Source: Mycobacteroides saopaulense (GTDB lineage: Bacteria > Actinomycetota > Actinomycetes > Mycobacteriales > Mycobacteriaceae). From it: a stretch of DNA of 64,000 nucleotides. The stretch's first letter is position 1, and every line of letters starts with the position of its first letter. The stretch lies in the NCBI RefSeq assembly GCF_001456355.1, contig NZ_CP010271.1, positions 4,216,001 through 4,280,000 of the forward strand, written 5' to 3'. Positions 17,243 to 26,422 of this stretch are shown piece after piece. Below the pieces are notes generated by a model, which did not search any database, was not told where the DNA came from, and worked only from the letters and a program-made list of their open reading frames with translations. A program made the translations under genes and the position numbers.

Positions 17243-18469
17243 TCATGTGCCGGGTTCGAGCCGGGCCAGCCGGTCTCCGAGATACCTGCGGAACACCTCG
17301 TTGTCGGTGATTTCCAAGGCTTTTCGATACGCCTCGGCCGCCTCGCGGTCTCGGTGGAGCCTGGCAAGCAGATCCGCCCGCGCCGCATGTAGTGGGTAGT
17401 AGCGGTCAAGGTCGTCGCGCAACGGTTCGATGGCTGCCAGCCCGGCTTCCGCACCGTCGCGTTCGGCGACGGCCACGGCGCGATTCAGGGCCACGACGGT
17501 GGTGGGCGTGTAGCGCACCAGCTGGTCATACAGACTGACGATCTGACTCCAGTCGGTCAGCGCCGCCGAGGACGCATCGTCGTGGACGGCATTGATCGCC
17601 GCCTGGATCTGATACGGACCTGGAGCGTCCCGGCGCAGGCACCGGCGCACCAGCTCGTGCCCCTCGGCGATCATGGCGCGGTTCCATCGGGTGCGGTCCT
17701 GATCGGCAAGCAAGACCAGTGCGCCGTCGGCGTCGGTGCGCGCGGGGCGGCGGGCCTCGGTCAACAGCAGCAGCGCCAGCAGGCCCAACGCTTCGGGTTC
17801 GTCGGGCATCAGATCCGCCAGCAGCCGCACCAGCCGGATCGCCTCCACGGATAGGTCCGTGCGCGTCAGCGAGGCACCCGAGGAGGCCGCGTAACCCTCG
17901 TTGTAGACGAGGTAGAGCGCAGCCAGCACCGAAGAGAGCCGTTCCGGCAGATCGTGATCCACCGGCACCCGGTAGGGAATGCCCGCCGCGGCGATCTTCT
18001 TCTTGGCGCGAGTGATGCGTGCTGCCATGGTCGATTCGGAGACCAGGTACGCGTTGGCGATCTCCGGCGTGGTGAGCCCACCGAGCAAGCGCAGCGTCAG
18101 CGAGACCTGCGCCTCCGGCGACAGCGCCGGGTGGCAGCACGTGAAGATGAGTCTCAGACGATCATCTTGCACCGGCCCCACCTCCCGCGGCTCGGGCTGA
18201 GGCTCTTCGAAAGCCGTTGCTTCCCGGGAGAGTTCGTCGCGCCGCTGATCGCGGCGCAATTTGTCGATGCCGCGGTTGCGTGCCGTCGTGGTGATCCAGG
18301 CACCGGGATTGGGCGGGATGCCGTCCTGCGGCCACTTGGCGATGGCCACCTCGAACGCCTCCTGCACGGCGTCCTCGGCGAGGTCGATGCTGCTGAAATA
18401 GCGGATCAACGTCGCCACGGTGCGGCCGTACTCCTCGCGGAAGATGCGACCGATCTCGTCGTGCGCCAC
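17243..18469 (-). CDS. ECF42-type RNA polymerase sigma factor with C-terminal extension
   Basis: Sigma-70 family extracytoplasmic-function factor, 408 residues from a GTG start with AGAGAGG upstream. Region 2 is seen in DLAEDAVQEAFEVAIAKWP (residues about 30-48). Region 4 is the LTTPEIANAYLVSESTMAAR helix-turn-helix near residue 135. The long C-terminal half (about 220 residues, DUF6596/TPR-like) replaces an anti-sigma factor in this group. No anti-sigma gene is adjacent. ECF42 factors are generally found with DGPF proteins; here two DGPF genes lie 6 kb away instead of next door. The downstream lpqI may belong to the same transcript. Confidence 0.9.
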   Translation of the reverse strand: MAHDEIGRIFREEYGRTVATLIRYFSSIDLAEDAVQEAFEVAIAKWPQDGIPPNPGAWITTTARNRGIDKLRRDQRRDELSREATAFEEPQPEPREVGPVQDDRLRLIFTCCHPALSPEAQVSLTLRLLGGLTTPEIANAYLVSESTMAARITRAKKKIAAAGIPYRVPVDHDLPERLSSVLAALYLVYNEGYAASSGASLTRTDLSVEAIRLVRLLADLMPDEPEALGLLALLLLTEARRPARTDADGALVLLADQDRTRWNRAMIAEGHELVRRCLRRDAPGPYQIQAAINAVHDDASSAALTDWSQIVSLYDQLVRYTPTTVVALNRAVAVAERDGAEAGLAAIEPLRDDLDRYYPLHAARADLLARLHRDREAAEAYRKALEITDNEVFRRYLGDRLARLEPGT

Positions 18470-18556
18470 GGTTCAATGGTGCCTCTCTGCTGTTGGGTGT
18501 CCCGCAGATACCACGAACAAGCGGTGCGGAAATCGACAGCACGCCACAATTGAGCC

Positions 18557-18889
18557 GTGGCCTACGACGAGGACCTGGTTGAACGCATCCGCGAGGTGAT
18601 CGCCACGACCAAGGGCGTCACCGAGAAACGGATGTTCGGCGGACTGGCCTTTCTGGTGCATGGGCATATGACGGTTGCCGCGAGACGCGGCAGTGGGCTG
18701 CTGGCACGCTGCGATCCTCAGGACACCGAAGCGCTGGTCACCAAGACGCACGTGAGCCGGATGGTGATGGGCGGCCGCGAGATGGACGGATGGCTGAGCA
18801 TCGACGCCGAGGGGTTGCGCACCAAGCGCCAGCTGGAGCCCTGGGTGAAACGCGCGTTGGCCTACGCCGCTTCTCTGCCACCCAAGTAG
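18557..18889 (+). CDS. TfoX N-terminal domain protein
   Basis: A 110-residue protein matching the TfoX_N fold: YDEDLVERIREVI, then VTEKRMFGGLAFLVHGHMTVA and the C-terminal WVKRALAYA helix. GTG 18557 begins the conserved sequence. It stands alone, divergent from the ECF sigma gene and convergent with the sulfatase. Stand-alone TfoX_N proteins are common in actinobacteria and their function is not known; competence regulation should not be assumed. Confidence 0.85.
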   Translation: MAYDEDLVERIREVIATTKGVTEKRMFGGLAFLVHGHMTVAARRGSGLLARCDPQDTEALVTKTHVSRMVMGGREMDGWLSIDAEGLRTKRQLEPWVKRALAYAASLPPK

Positions 18890-18904
18890 CCCGCGCCGGA
18901 TGCG

Positions 18905-20581
18905 CTACCCGCCGCGCACCGCCATCAGCTTTTGCATATCGGCCAGGCCCTGCTCTTGCGCCTGCCCCAGGAAGGTCGGTAGCGGTGCTTGCACCTCCGG
19001 CAACACCTCGTTGTCGATGAGAGCTTGCAGCTCGGTTTCCTTGCCGCCTCGTCCGGCCTGATTCTCGATCTCCTGCTGGCCGGAAGGCGTTGAATAGTCG
19101 TAGAATTCGCGATCCGAGGGCCGCGCGGTGTCGATCTGCATACCGCCGGGCTTCCAGTACGAATAGTTGGCCAGCTTGGCTTCGGCGGTACGCACCGCGA
19201 CGATGTGACTCGGTGCCGAGGTGGGGATCTCGGTGGGTGCGTTCTCGCCCATCACCGCGCGGGTTCGCGGATCCTTGAGAAAGGTGACCATCTCCTCCAC
19301 CGACATGTCGTCGGTGACGTGCGCAATCCACTTGCGTCCCGCCGCATTGTTTTCGGCGATGTCGGCGATATCGGCGCGCGCGGACAGGTATGAGAAACGT
19401 GGATCCGAACGCCACCCGTTTCCGCCGGATCCGATGGTCAGCAGCAAGGGTGCGAGGTCGACACTGGAGGTGAGCTGAGTGCGCGTCTCGCCCGGCTTGG
19501 GCGTGAGCACGCCGTGCGGATCGCGAATGTACAGCGGAACCCGGATGGCCTCCTCGTAGGCGGCTGCTCCCTTGCCGCGCAAGCCATGTGAGCCCGCGTA
19601 CTCGCCATGATCGGAGGTGAAGACGACGACCGTGTTGTCGTCGATCTCTGGACGTGACGCCAGCTTGTCGAGCACCCTGCCGATCTGGGCGTCCACCTGT
19701 TGTTGCAACCACAGGTACATATCCAGACAACGGGCCCACTGACGCGCCAGGTCCGGGCCCGAGTAGGTCACTTCGCCCGTCATGATCGGCGACATGAAGT
19801 TCGCGTAGTCGATCTGCAGCTGCGGCTTGCGATGCTGCCGCAGCTCATCGGGTGTCTGGAAGTTGACGGGCACCGCATCGAACCAGTGCGGAACATCGTC
19901 CGGGAGAGGATTCTTCGGCCACCAGCAGATGTCATGGGGGTTTACCAGAGAGACGGTGGTGCACCATGGCCCCTTACCGGCCTCCGCCTCGAACCACCCT
20001 GCGAACTGGTCGACGATCCCGGGGTCCTTCTGCAGGCCCTGATTCGGCATGCCGTTCGGCGAGGGGAATGTTCCACCCGAGAAGCCGTGTGCATCAAGAC
20101 CTTCAGGCGTGTTATCGCTCCAGTTGCCCAGATGCCACTTGCCCCACCACCAGGTCCGGTAGCCCTGCTGGCGCAGCATGGTGCCCCAGGTGGGGAACTG
20201 TGGAGCCAGGCTCGATTCGGTGGGCCCCTCACCGGTGAACAGGCAGCCGGTCTGGTGCGAGTACAGCCCCGTCGTCATGGCGCCCCGCGATGGGGTGCAC
20301 ATGTTCGACGCGGTGTAATGCGAGGCGAAAGTAACGCTGTCCCTTTGCAATCGACTCAGGTTCGGCAAGATGCTGGTGAGCTTTTGGATATCGGGGAACC
20401 ACTGCGGGGCCCTCATCTGATCCACCACGATCACCAAGATGTTCGGCTTGCTCCCGTCGGATGCCGACGAGTCGCTGCGCCCCGGCTTGCGGAGCAGTTC
20501 GTATCCCCCGAGTCCGACAGCGGCGGCACCAGCCGCAATTGCCCCGGTGGTAAGTACGGTCCTGCGGTTGAGCTCGGCCAT
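18905..20581 (-). CDS. Exported sulfatase (alkaline phosphatase superfamily)
   Basis: Type I sulfatase of 558 residues. The N-terminus carries a twin-arginine signal (NRRTVLTTG followed by a hydrophobic run), so it is probably exported folded by Tat. The formylglycine motif is C95-T-P-S-R99, preceded by the metal site NILVIVVDQ, and the second signature is FTSDHGEYAGSHG. It therefore needs a formylglycine-generating enzyme, not encoded in this window. ATG 20581 is preferred over an upstream TTG because it begins the signal peptide. Substrate unknown: a sulfate ester of an envelope lipid, host glycan or choline are possibilities. Downstream of the discoidin-like gene on the same strand. Confidence 0.88.
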   Translation of the reverse strand: MAELNRRTVLTTGAIAAGAAAVGLGGYELLRKPGRSDSSASDGSKPNILVIVVDQMRAPQWFPDIQKLTSILPNLSRLQRDSVTFASHYTASNMCTPSRGAMTTGLYSHQTGCLFTGEGPTESSLAPQFPTWGTMLRQQGYRTWWWGKWHLGNWSDNTPEGLDAHGFSGGTFPSPNGMPNQGLQKDPGIVDQFAGWFEAEAGKGPWCTTVSLVNPHDICWWPKNPLPDDVPHWFDAVPVNFQTPDELRQHRKPQLQIDYANFMSPIMTGEVTYSGPDLARQWARCLDMYLWLQQQVDAQIGRVLDKLASRPEIDDNTVVVFTSDHGEYAGSHGLRGKGAAAYEEAIRVPLYIRDPHGVLTPKPGETRTQLTSSVDLAPLLLTIGSGGNGWRSDPRFSYLSARADIADIAENNAAGRKWIAHVTDDMSVEEMVTFLKDPRTRAVMGENAPTEIPTSAPSHIVAVRTAEAKLANYSYWKPGGMQIDTARPSDREFYDYSTPSGQQEIENQAGRGGKETELQALIDNEVLPEVQAPLPTFLGQAQEQGLADMQKLMAVRGG

Positions 20582-20650
20582 GGATCCAACGTAACCGCAA
20601 TTCGGCGGCAATGAACTCAGAGGAGCTCGGCTGGTTTTGGGTACGAGCCG

Positions 20651-21706
20651 CTACGGTCGCGGAGGCGCCGGAGGTGAGGTCGGCGCGGCAGGAGCCGGCG
20701 ACGGTGCGGGAGGCGCCTGCCCCGGTGTCGGCATCGCCGGCGGGGCGCCCACCGGAGGCGCCGGCGGCAGGGCAGGCGCTGGTGCGGGTCCTTCCCCGAC
20801 AGGGGGCTGTGTGCCCATGATCTCGATCTCGCTCACCGAGACCAGTCCGTTGAAGGCGTCCTGGCGCTGGCCACTCTTGTTCACAATCGAGACGCCAGGC
20901 TCGGTGGCCTCGATGACCATCGTGACTGAATCGGTCACCACGTTCACCTTGATACTCGCCAACGCACGACTCACCGGCACCTGCTGCTTGACCGAGCTGC
21001 CGTCACCGAATTCCCAACGCACCCTGGTGATCTTGCGGTTCTGGGCAAAGCGGTCCGATCCGTCGATATCGGTCTTGGCATATCCGGGGATCAGCCCGAC
21101 CGAGGTGATCAGCGTCGGGTGATCGAACTTGGCCGTGATCGACTGACCGTCCTGTTCCTTCCACTGGCACCGCCACGCGGTCAGTGGGTCGTTATCGAAT
21201 GCCTTGGCGGGGTCGTAGACGTACTTGACTCCATTGCTGTCGGTACCGTCCTCGGCCTGAACGCAGTTGGTGGACACATCCACCGGCTTGACCGGGCTCG
21301 ATTGCACCGGCGGTGGCGCGGTGGTGGTCATCGCGGCACTGCTGCTCGTCGTCTTCGGGTCATTCGGTGGAAGCATCCCGTGTGTCTGCTGGGTGGTGCC
21401 GTCGCCACGTACCGCCATATACCCGACGTAGCCGAGTCCGACGATCACCAGCAGGCCGGCCAGCGTCGCGAAAGCCATGATGACCCCACGATGGGACCGC
21501 GCATTGGGATCGCGCCACGGATCGGAGAACTTCACCTGTGCGGCCAGGTTGGGCGGGCACGCGGGCAACTGCGCCAGGGCCTCACGCAGATCGGGGCGCG
21601 TATGCCACAGCCGCAACAGCTGATCCTGCGGTAGCGCCGGATTGTGCGCGGCGGCGAACTCCGCGTCGTAGTCCGGCGCCGGTCCGTAGTTGTAGGGACC
21701 GGTCAT
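20651..21706 (-). CDS. Single-pass membrane protein with discoidin-like domain and proline-rich tail
   Basis: A 351-residue protein with a recognisable plan. Residues 1-60 are a helical domain of the variant leucine-rich repeat sort (AHNPALPQDQLLRLWHTRPD). One membrane span lies at about 75-95 (IMAFATLAGLLVIVGLGYVG), then a Thr/Ser/Pro linker. Residues about 150-300 form an extracytoplasmic discoidin (F5/8 type C)-like beta domain with AFDNDPLTAWRCQW. The last 45 residues are almost all Pro and Ala. Discoidin domains bind sugars or lipids. AftD, encoded divergently next door, has similar modules, so a role at the arabinan or peptidoglycan layer is plausible but unproven. Confidence 0.75.
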   Translation of the reverse strand: MTGPYNYGPAPDYDAEFAAAHNPALPQDQLLRLWHTRPDLREALAQLPACPPNLAAQVKFSDPWRDPNARSHRGVIMAFATLAGLLVIVGLGYVGYMAVRGDGTTQQTHGMLPPNDPKTTSSSAAMTTTAPPPVQSSPVKPVDVSTNCVQAEDGTDSNGVKYVYDPAKAFDNDPLTAWRCQWKEQDGQSITAKFDHPTLITSVGLIPGYAKTDIDGSDRFAQNRKITRVRWEFGDGSSVKQQVPVSRALASIKVNVVTDSVTMVIEATEPGVSIVNKSGQRQDAFNGLVSVSEIEIMGTQPPVGEGPAPAPALPPAPPVGAPPAMPTPGQAPPAPSPAPAAPTSPPAPPRP

Positions 21707-21859
21707 GGGCGGCCATTATTCCGCACGGACCGTCGTGGGCAACCACGTGCATGCGCTCGCCATGCCGATCTCTTCACGGTCGGACATGTCCCGTGTTCAC
21801 CCAAACCGAGTACCCACAGGCCCCGCTGCGTCGTCATGTGTCGACCCCCAACCTTGCCG

Positions 21860-21889
21860 GTGATACCCAGCTAATGGTTCCAGTATCAC
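21860..21889. promoter_or_regulatory. Inverted repeat upstream of the Rv0236A-aftD operon
   Basis: GTGATAC (21860-21866) and GTATCAC (21883-21889) form a perfect 7-bp stem around 16 nt, with three further outer GCC/GGC pairs possible after a bulge. It lies in the 266-nt divergent region about 85 nt before the first gene of the aftD operon. Operator or leader structure; no more can be said. Confidence 0.35.
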
Positions 21890-21972
21890 GGCCGGTTGTC
21901 CGCCGGAGAATCGTTGCCGATCTCAAACGTGCTAGTTTGGCCGCTGTATCTGCGTGACCCAGAGGAGTTCCG

Positions 21973-22146
21973 ATGACCAGATTTGTGGTGCCGGCCGCCG
22001 CGAGCGTGCTGATCGGGCTGCTGCTGGGCGCCGCTGCGGTCTTCGGCCTCACGCTGTCGGTCGAGCAGGACAAGAAGCCGGTGGTCACCGGCATCGATCC
22101 GTCGACGGCGATCCTCAACCGCCCGGATTACGGCAACCGGAGCTGA
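21973..22146 (+). CDS. Small secreted/membrane protein, Rv0236A family (DUF2613)
   Basis: A 57-residue protein too short for many gene finders: one hydrophobic N-terminal segment (residues 4-27, FVVPAAASVLIGLLLGAAAV), then an exposed polar tail ending NRPDYGNRS. AGAGGAG precedes ATG 21973. The same small gene sits immediately upstream of aftD in M. tuberculosis (Rv0236A), which supports it as real. It is 43 nt upstream of aftD here and probably co-transcribed. Function unknown; a subunit or assembly partner of AftD is a reasonable guess. Confidence 0.88.
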   Translation: MTRFVVPAAASVLIGLLLGAAAVFGLTLSVEQDKKPVVTGIDPSTAILNRPDYGNRS

Positions 22147-22189
22147 CATCTCGCGGCTCCCGACCGCGCAGCGCCGCATTTCCTGAGCC

Positions 22190-25100
22190 GTGACGCACCG
22201 CCTTGACACCTCTCCGCTACACCGGCGGTGGCTCACGGTTGCCTCGGCACTCGCCCTCCTGCTGACGTTCTCTCAATCACCCGGGCAGATCTCCCCGGAC
22301 ACCAAGTTGGATCTCGCGATCAATCCACTGCGGTTCGCCGCACGCGCCTTGAACCTGTGGAGCAGTGACCTGCCATTCGGACAGGCACAGAATCAGGCGT
22401 ACGGATACCTGTTCCCCCATGGCGCCTTTTTCTCGCTGGGCCACCTGCTCGGGGTGCCCGCCTGGGTGACACAGCGACTGTGGTGGGCCCTGTTGATCGT
22501 GGCCGGGTTCTGGGGCGTGATCCGGGTCGCCGAGGCACTCGGCATCGGCACCCGCGGCTCGCGAATTATCGCGGCGGTCGCATTTGCCCTCTCGCCCCGG
22601 GTACTGACGACCCTCGGCGCCATTTCCTCCGAGACTCTGCCGATGATGCTGGCCCCGTGGGTGCTGTTGCCGGTCATCCTGACGTTCCAGGGTCGCATGC
22701 CCCCCCGCCGGGCCGCGGCATTGTCGGCGGTGGCGGTCGCACTGATGGGCGCGGTCAACGCGGTGGCCACTGCCCTGGCCTGCGGAGTCGCTGCCATCTG
22801 GTGGTTGGCGCACAGGCCCAACCGCACGTGGTGGCGCTTCACGGCATGGTGGGTTCCCTGCCTGGCGCTGGCCACCACGTGGTGGATCGCGGCGTTGCTC
22901 ATCTTCGGCAAGATCAGCCCGAAATTCCTCGACTTCATCGAGTCCTCCGGCGTCACCACGCAGTGGACCTCACTGACCGAGGTGCTGCGCGGGACGGACA
23001 GTTGGACGCCCTTCGTGGCGCCGACCGCGACGGCCGGTTCCTCGCTGGTCACCCAGTCGGCCGTGGTCATCGCCACCGCGATGGTCGCCGCCGCGGGTAT
23101 GGCGGGGCTGGCAATGCGGGGCATGCCCGCCAGGGGAAGGCTGGTCACCATACTTCTCGTCGGCCTGGTGCTGCTGACGGCCGGATACACCGGCGCACTC
23201 GGATCGCCTGTGGGCCAACAGATTCAATTCTTCTTGGACGACAGCGGCACACCACTGCGCAATCTGCACAAGCTGGAGCCGTTGATCCGCCTACCGCTGA
23301 TTCTCGGCTTGGCGCATGCGTTGTCGCGACTGCCGCTACCGGCCAGTGTGCCCATGCGGCAGTGGCTCGCGGCGTTGGCGCGACCAGAGCGCAATCGCGC
23401 GGTGGCCTTCGGTATCGCGCTGTTGGTGGCGCTCGCCGCGAGTACATCGCTGGCCTGGACCGGCCGGCTGGTTCCCCGCGGCGGCTTCGACGCGATCCCT
23501 GAGTACTGGAACGACACCGCGCACTGGCTGGCCGATCATGACGACGGCGGACGCGCACTGGTGGTCCCGGGCGCCCCGTTCGCCATCCAGACCTGGGGTC
23601 TCACTCGTGACGAGCCGTTGCAGGCACTGGGTCAAACCCCTTGGGGAGTCCGTGATTCCATACCCTTGACCCCTCCGGAAACCATCCGCGCCATCGATTC
23701 GGTGCAGCAGTTGTTCGCCGCGGGCAGACCTTCGGACGGACTGGCCGACACCCTGGCACAACAGGGCATCTCCTATCTGGTGGTGCGCAATGATCTGGAT
23801 CCCGACACCTCCCGCTCCGCGCGCCCGATTCTGGTGCACCACACCATCGAGGGGTCTCCCGGGCTCACCAAGGTCGCCCAGTTCGGCGCCCCTGTCGGCG
23901 CCGGAACGGTGGAGGGCTTTGTCGCCGACAGCGACCTGCGACCCCAGTATCCGGCCGTCGAGATCTACGCCGTCGGTGCGCACAAGCGTTACGGGGATCC
24001 GTATCTCGTCGATATCGACAGCATGCCCCGGGTGGCGGGCGGCCCCGAGGCCCTGCTCCGATTGGGTGAGCGACGCCGTCAGCTGAACCAGCCACCACTG
24101 GGCCCGTCCCTGTTGGCCACCGATGCCGCGCAGACCGGTCTGCGCCCCGGACCTGCGATGGTCACCGATAGCCCGCTGGCCCGGGAAACTGACTACGGAC
24201 GCGTCGACGACCACTCGTCGGCCATCCGTGCGCCCGGAGACAAACGCCGCACCTTCAACCGAGTCCCCGACTACCCTGCCACCGGCGTCCCACTGGTCAA
24301 CGGAACGTGGACGGGCGGAACCATCACCGCATCCAGCTCCGCATCCGACTCCACCGCACTACCCAATGTGGCACCGGGCACCAGCACGGCGGCCGTCATC
24401 GACCGCGACAACGCAACGAGCTGGGTCAGCAGTTCCCTGGAAGCCGCTCTGGGACAATGGATCCGGGTTGACCTGGATCGACCGATCACCAATGCGATTC
24501 TCACCGTCACGCCGAGCGCCACTGCCCTGGGCGCGCAAGTGCGACGGCTGGAGGTCGAGACCGACAACGGCACCACCTCGGTGCGATTCGACGAGCCAGG
24601 TAAACCCCTGAACATCGCGCTGCGGCCGGGGGAAACCAACTGGATCAAGGTGACAGCCACCGGTACCGAAGACGGCACCTCGGGTGTGCAGTTCGGGATC
24701 ACCGAGCTGTCTCTCACTCAATACGATGCTGCCGGATACGCCCACTCCGTCGATTTACGCCACAGCGCAATCATTCCCGCGCCTCCTGCGGGAGCCACGG
24801 TGCTCGGCTGGGACCTGGGATCGCCGCTGGAGGGGCGGCCCGGCTGCATGCCGTCGCCGGAAAGACTGCGCTGCGCGGGGTCACTCTCGCTCTCCCCCGA
24901 GGAGCCGGGCACCTTTATCCGTACACTGACTGTGCCCCAGCCTGTTTCATTGACGCCGTCGCTCTGGGTACGGGCCCGCTCCGGCCCGCAGCTGCGCGAC
25001 TTGATCACGCAGCCCGGAACCACCACAGCCTCCGGCGACGCCGACCTGATCGACCTGCGGGGCTCGTCTTACGCGGCCACCGACGGCGATCCGGGCACCG

Positions 25101-26422
25101 TCTGGACGGCACCACAGAACTCGGTACTTCGCCAGCACCTACCCTCTCTTGTGGTCAAACTTCCCAAACCAGTCGCCGTCGGCGGTATTCGATTGCGCCC
25201 CAGTAGCACCGAGGTTCCCGCGCACCCCAAGCAGGTAGCGATCGACCTCGGGGATGGTCCGCAGGTGCGTTCCATCGATCCCAGGGCCGACGCCGCCACA
25301 CTGTCTCTGCATCCGCGCGTGACCGACACCATCACCGTCACGGTGATGAACTGGACCGACATCATCGACCGGACCGCGCTCGGAACCGATCAGAACAAAC
25401 CACCCGGTATTGCCGAGCTTGTCGCACTGGACACCAGCGGTCGGCCGGTCGCTCCCGCCGACGCAAACACCAACGACAATCGCGTGATCAAAATCGGCTG
25501 CGCGGACGGGCCGGTGCTGGCGCTTGCCGGGCGCTTCGTCCCCATGTCCATCACCACCACGGTGCGGAAACTGTTGGACGGCAGTGCTATCCAGGCCACT
25601 CCATGCGATACGACACCGATCGAAACGGGCGCGGGACCTCAGGACGTCACCGTCAACCCACGCCAGCAGTTCATCGTCGACGGTGTCCAGCTCACCGCAC
25701 CGGGCACGGCACCGGCCGCCGCCACCGCAACAGCGGCGGTCAAGGGCAGATGGGATGCGGCACAGCGTGAGGTCTCCGCGGATCCGGCACAGCAGGACCG
25801 GGTGCTAGTAGTCCCCGAGAGCATCAACCCCGGGTGGGCGGCCCGAGATGCACAGGGGCACACGCTCGAGCCGATACGCGTCAACGGGTGGCAGCAGGGT
25901 TGGGTCCTGCCGGCCGGCGACGGCGGGAAGATCACGCTCACCTTCGGCCTCGACACCTGGTATCGCACCGGGCTCTTCGGTGGGCTGGCGCTGCTTCCCG
26001 TCCTGGCCCTGCTGGCCCTCTTCCCGGTGCGACGAAGCACCATCCTCCCTCCTGTGATTCCGTGGCGCTCGGGTCCGGCGGCGGGTGCGGCCGTCGTGGC
26101 GGCACTCACCGCGATCAGCGGTATCGCCGGGGTGCTCGTGGGCCTGACGACACTGGCGTTCAAGGTGTGGACACGCTGGCCACTGCGCACACTCACCGCG
26201 GCCGGGACCTACATCTCGGGCGGTTCGCTTCTGTTGGCAGGGGCGGCTCTCTCACGACATCCGTGGCGATCGGTGGGCGGCTACACCGGTCACTCGTGGT
26301 GGATTCAGCTGCTGGCGCTGATTTCCGTGGCGACCGTCGCCTTCGCCGCGGTACGGATGCCGTCGCGCCGCTTCTGGAAGCGGCGCAATGCCTCCCGTGA
26401 CGGGGATTCCACCAGTGCATAA
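22190..26422 (+). CDS. aftD: AftD, alpha-(1->3)-arabinofuranosyltransferase
   Basis: Very large GT-C membrane glycosyltransferase, 1410 residues, ortholog of Rv0236c. It transfers arabinofuranose from decaprenyl-phosphoryl-arabinose onto arabinogalactan and lipoarabinomannan on the outer face of the membrane. The N-terminal third has about ten hydrophobic spans. The middle is a large soluble region with discoidin-like carbohydrate-binding modules (for example AVIDRDNATSWVSSSLEAAL and SSYAATDGDPGTVWTAPQNS). Further spans follow near residues 1265-1390. It starts at GTG 22190. Its last 118 nt overlap the end of the convergent acyltransferase gene. Confidence 0.95.
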   Translation: MTHRLDTSPLHRRWLTVASALALLLTFSQSPGQISPDTKLDLAINPLRFAARALNLWSSDLPFGQAQNQAYGYLFPHGAFFSLGHLLGVPAWVTQRLWWALLIVAGFWGVIRVAEALGIGTRGSRIIAAVAFALSPRVLTTLGAISSETLPMMLAPWVLLPVILTFQGRMPPRRAAALSAVAVALMGAVNAVATALACGVAAIWWLAHRPNRTWWRFTAWWVPCLALATTWWIAALLIFGKISPKFLDFIESSGVTTQWTSLTEVLRGTDSWTPFVAPTATAGSSLVTQSAVVIATAMVAAAGMAGLAMRGMPARGRLVTILLVGLVLLTAGYTGALGSPVGQQIQFFLDDSGTPLRNLHKLEPLIRLPLILGLAHALSRLPLPASVPMRQWLAALARPERNRAVAFGIALLVALAASTSLAWTGRLVPRGGFDAIPEYWNDTAHWLADHDDGGRALVVPGAPFAIQTWGLTRDEPLQALGQTPWGVRDSIPLTPPETIRAIDSVQQLFAAGRPSDGLADTLAQQGISYLVVRNDLDPDTSRSARPILVHHTIEGSPGLTKVAQFGAPVGAGTVEGFVADSDLRPQYPAVEIYAVGAHKRYGDPYLVDIDSMPRVAGGPEALLRLGERRRQLNQPPLGPSLLATDAAQTGLRPGPAMVTDSPLARETDYGRVDDHSSAIRAPGDKRRTFNRVPDYPATGVPLVNGTWTGGTITASSSASDSTALPNVAPGTSTAAVIDRDNATSWVSSSLEAALGQWIRVDLDRPITNAILTVTPSATALGAQVRRLEVETDNGTTSVRFDEPGKPLNIALRPGETNWIKVTATGTEDGTSGVQFGITELSLTQYDAAGYAHSVDLRHSAIIPAPPAGATVLGWDLGSPLEGRPGCMPSPERLRCAGSLSLSPEEPGTFIRTLTVPQPVSLTPSLWVRARSGPQLRDLITQPGTTTASGDADLIDLRGSSYAATDGDPGTVWTAPQNSVLRQHLPSLVVKLPKPVAVGGIRLRPSSTEVPAHPKQVAIDLGDGPQVRSIDPRADAATLSLHPRVTDTITVTVMNWTDIIDRTALGTDQNKPPGIAELVALDTSGRPVAPADANTNDNRVIKIGCADGPVLALAGRFVPMSITTTVRKLLDGSAIQATPCDTTPIETGAGPQDVTVNPRQQFIVDGVQLTAPGTAPAAATATAAVKGRWDAAQREVSADPAQQDRVLVVPESINPGWAARDAQGHTLEPIRVNGWQQGWVLPAGDGGKITLTFGLDTWYRTGLFGGLALLPVLALLALFPVRRSTILPPVIPWRSGPAAGAAVVAALTAISGIAGVLVGLTTLAFKVWTRWPLRTLTAAGTYISGGSLLLAGAALSRHPWRSVGGYTGHSWWIQLLALISVATVAFAAVRMPSRRFWKRRNASRDGDSTSA

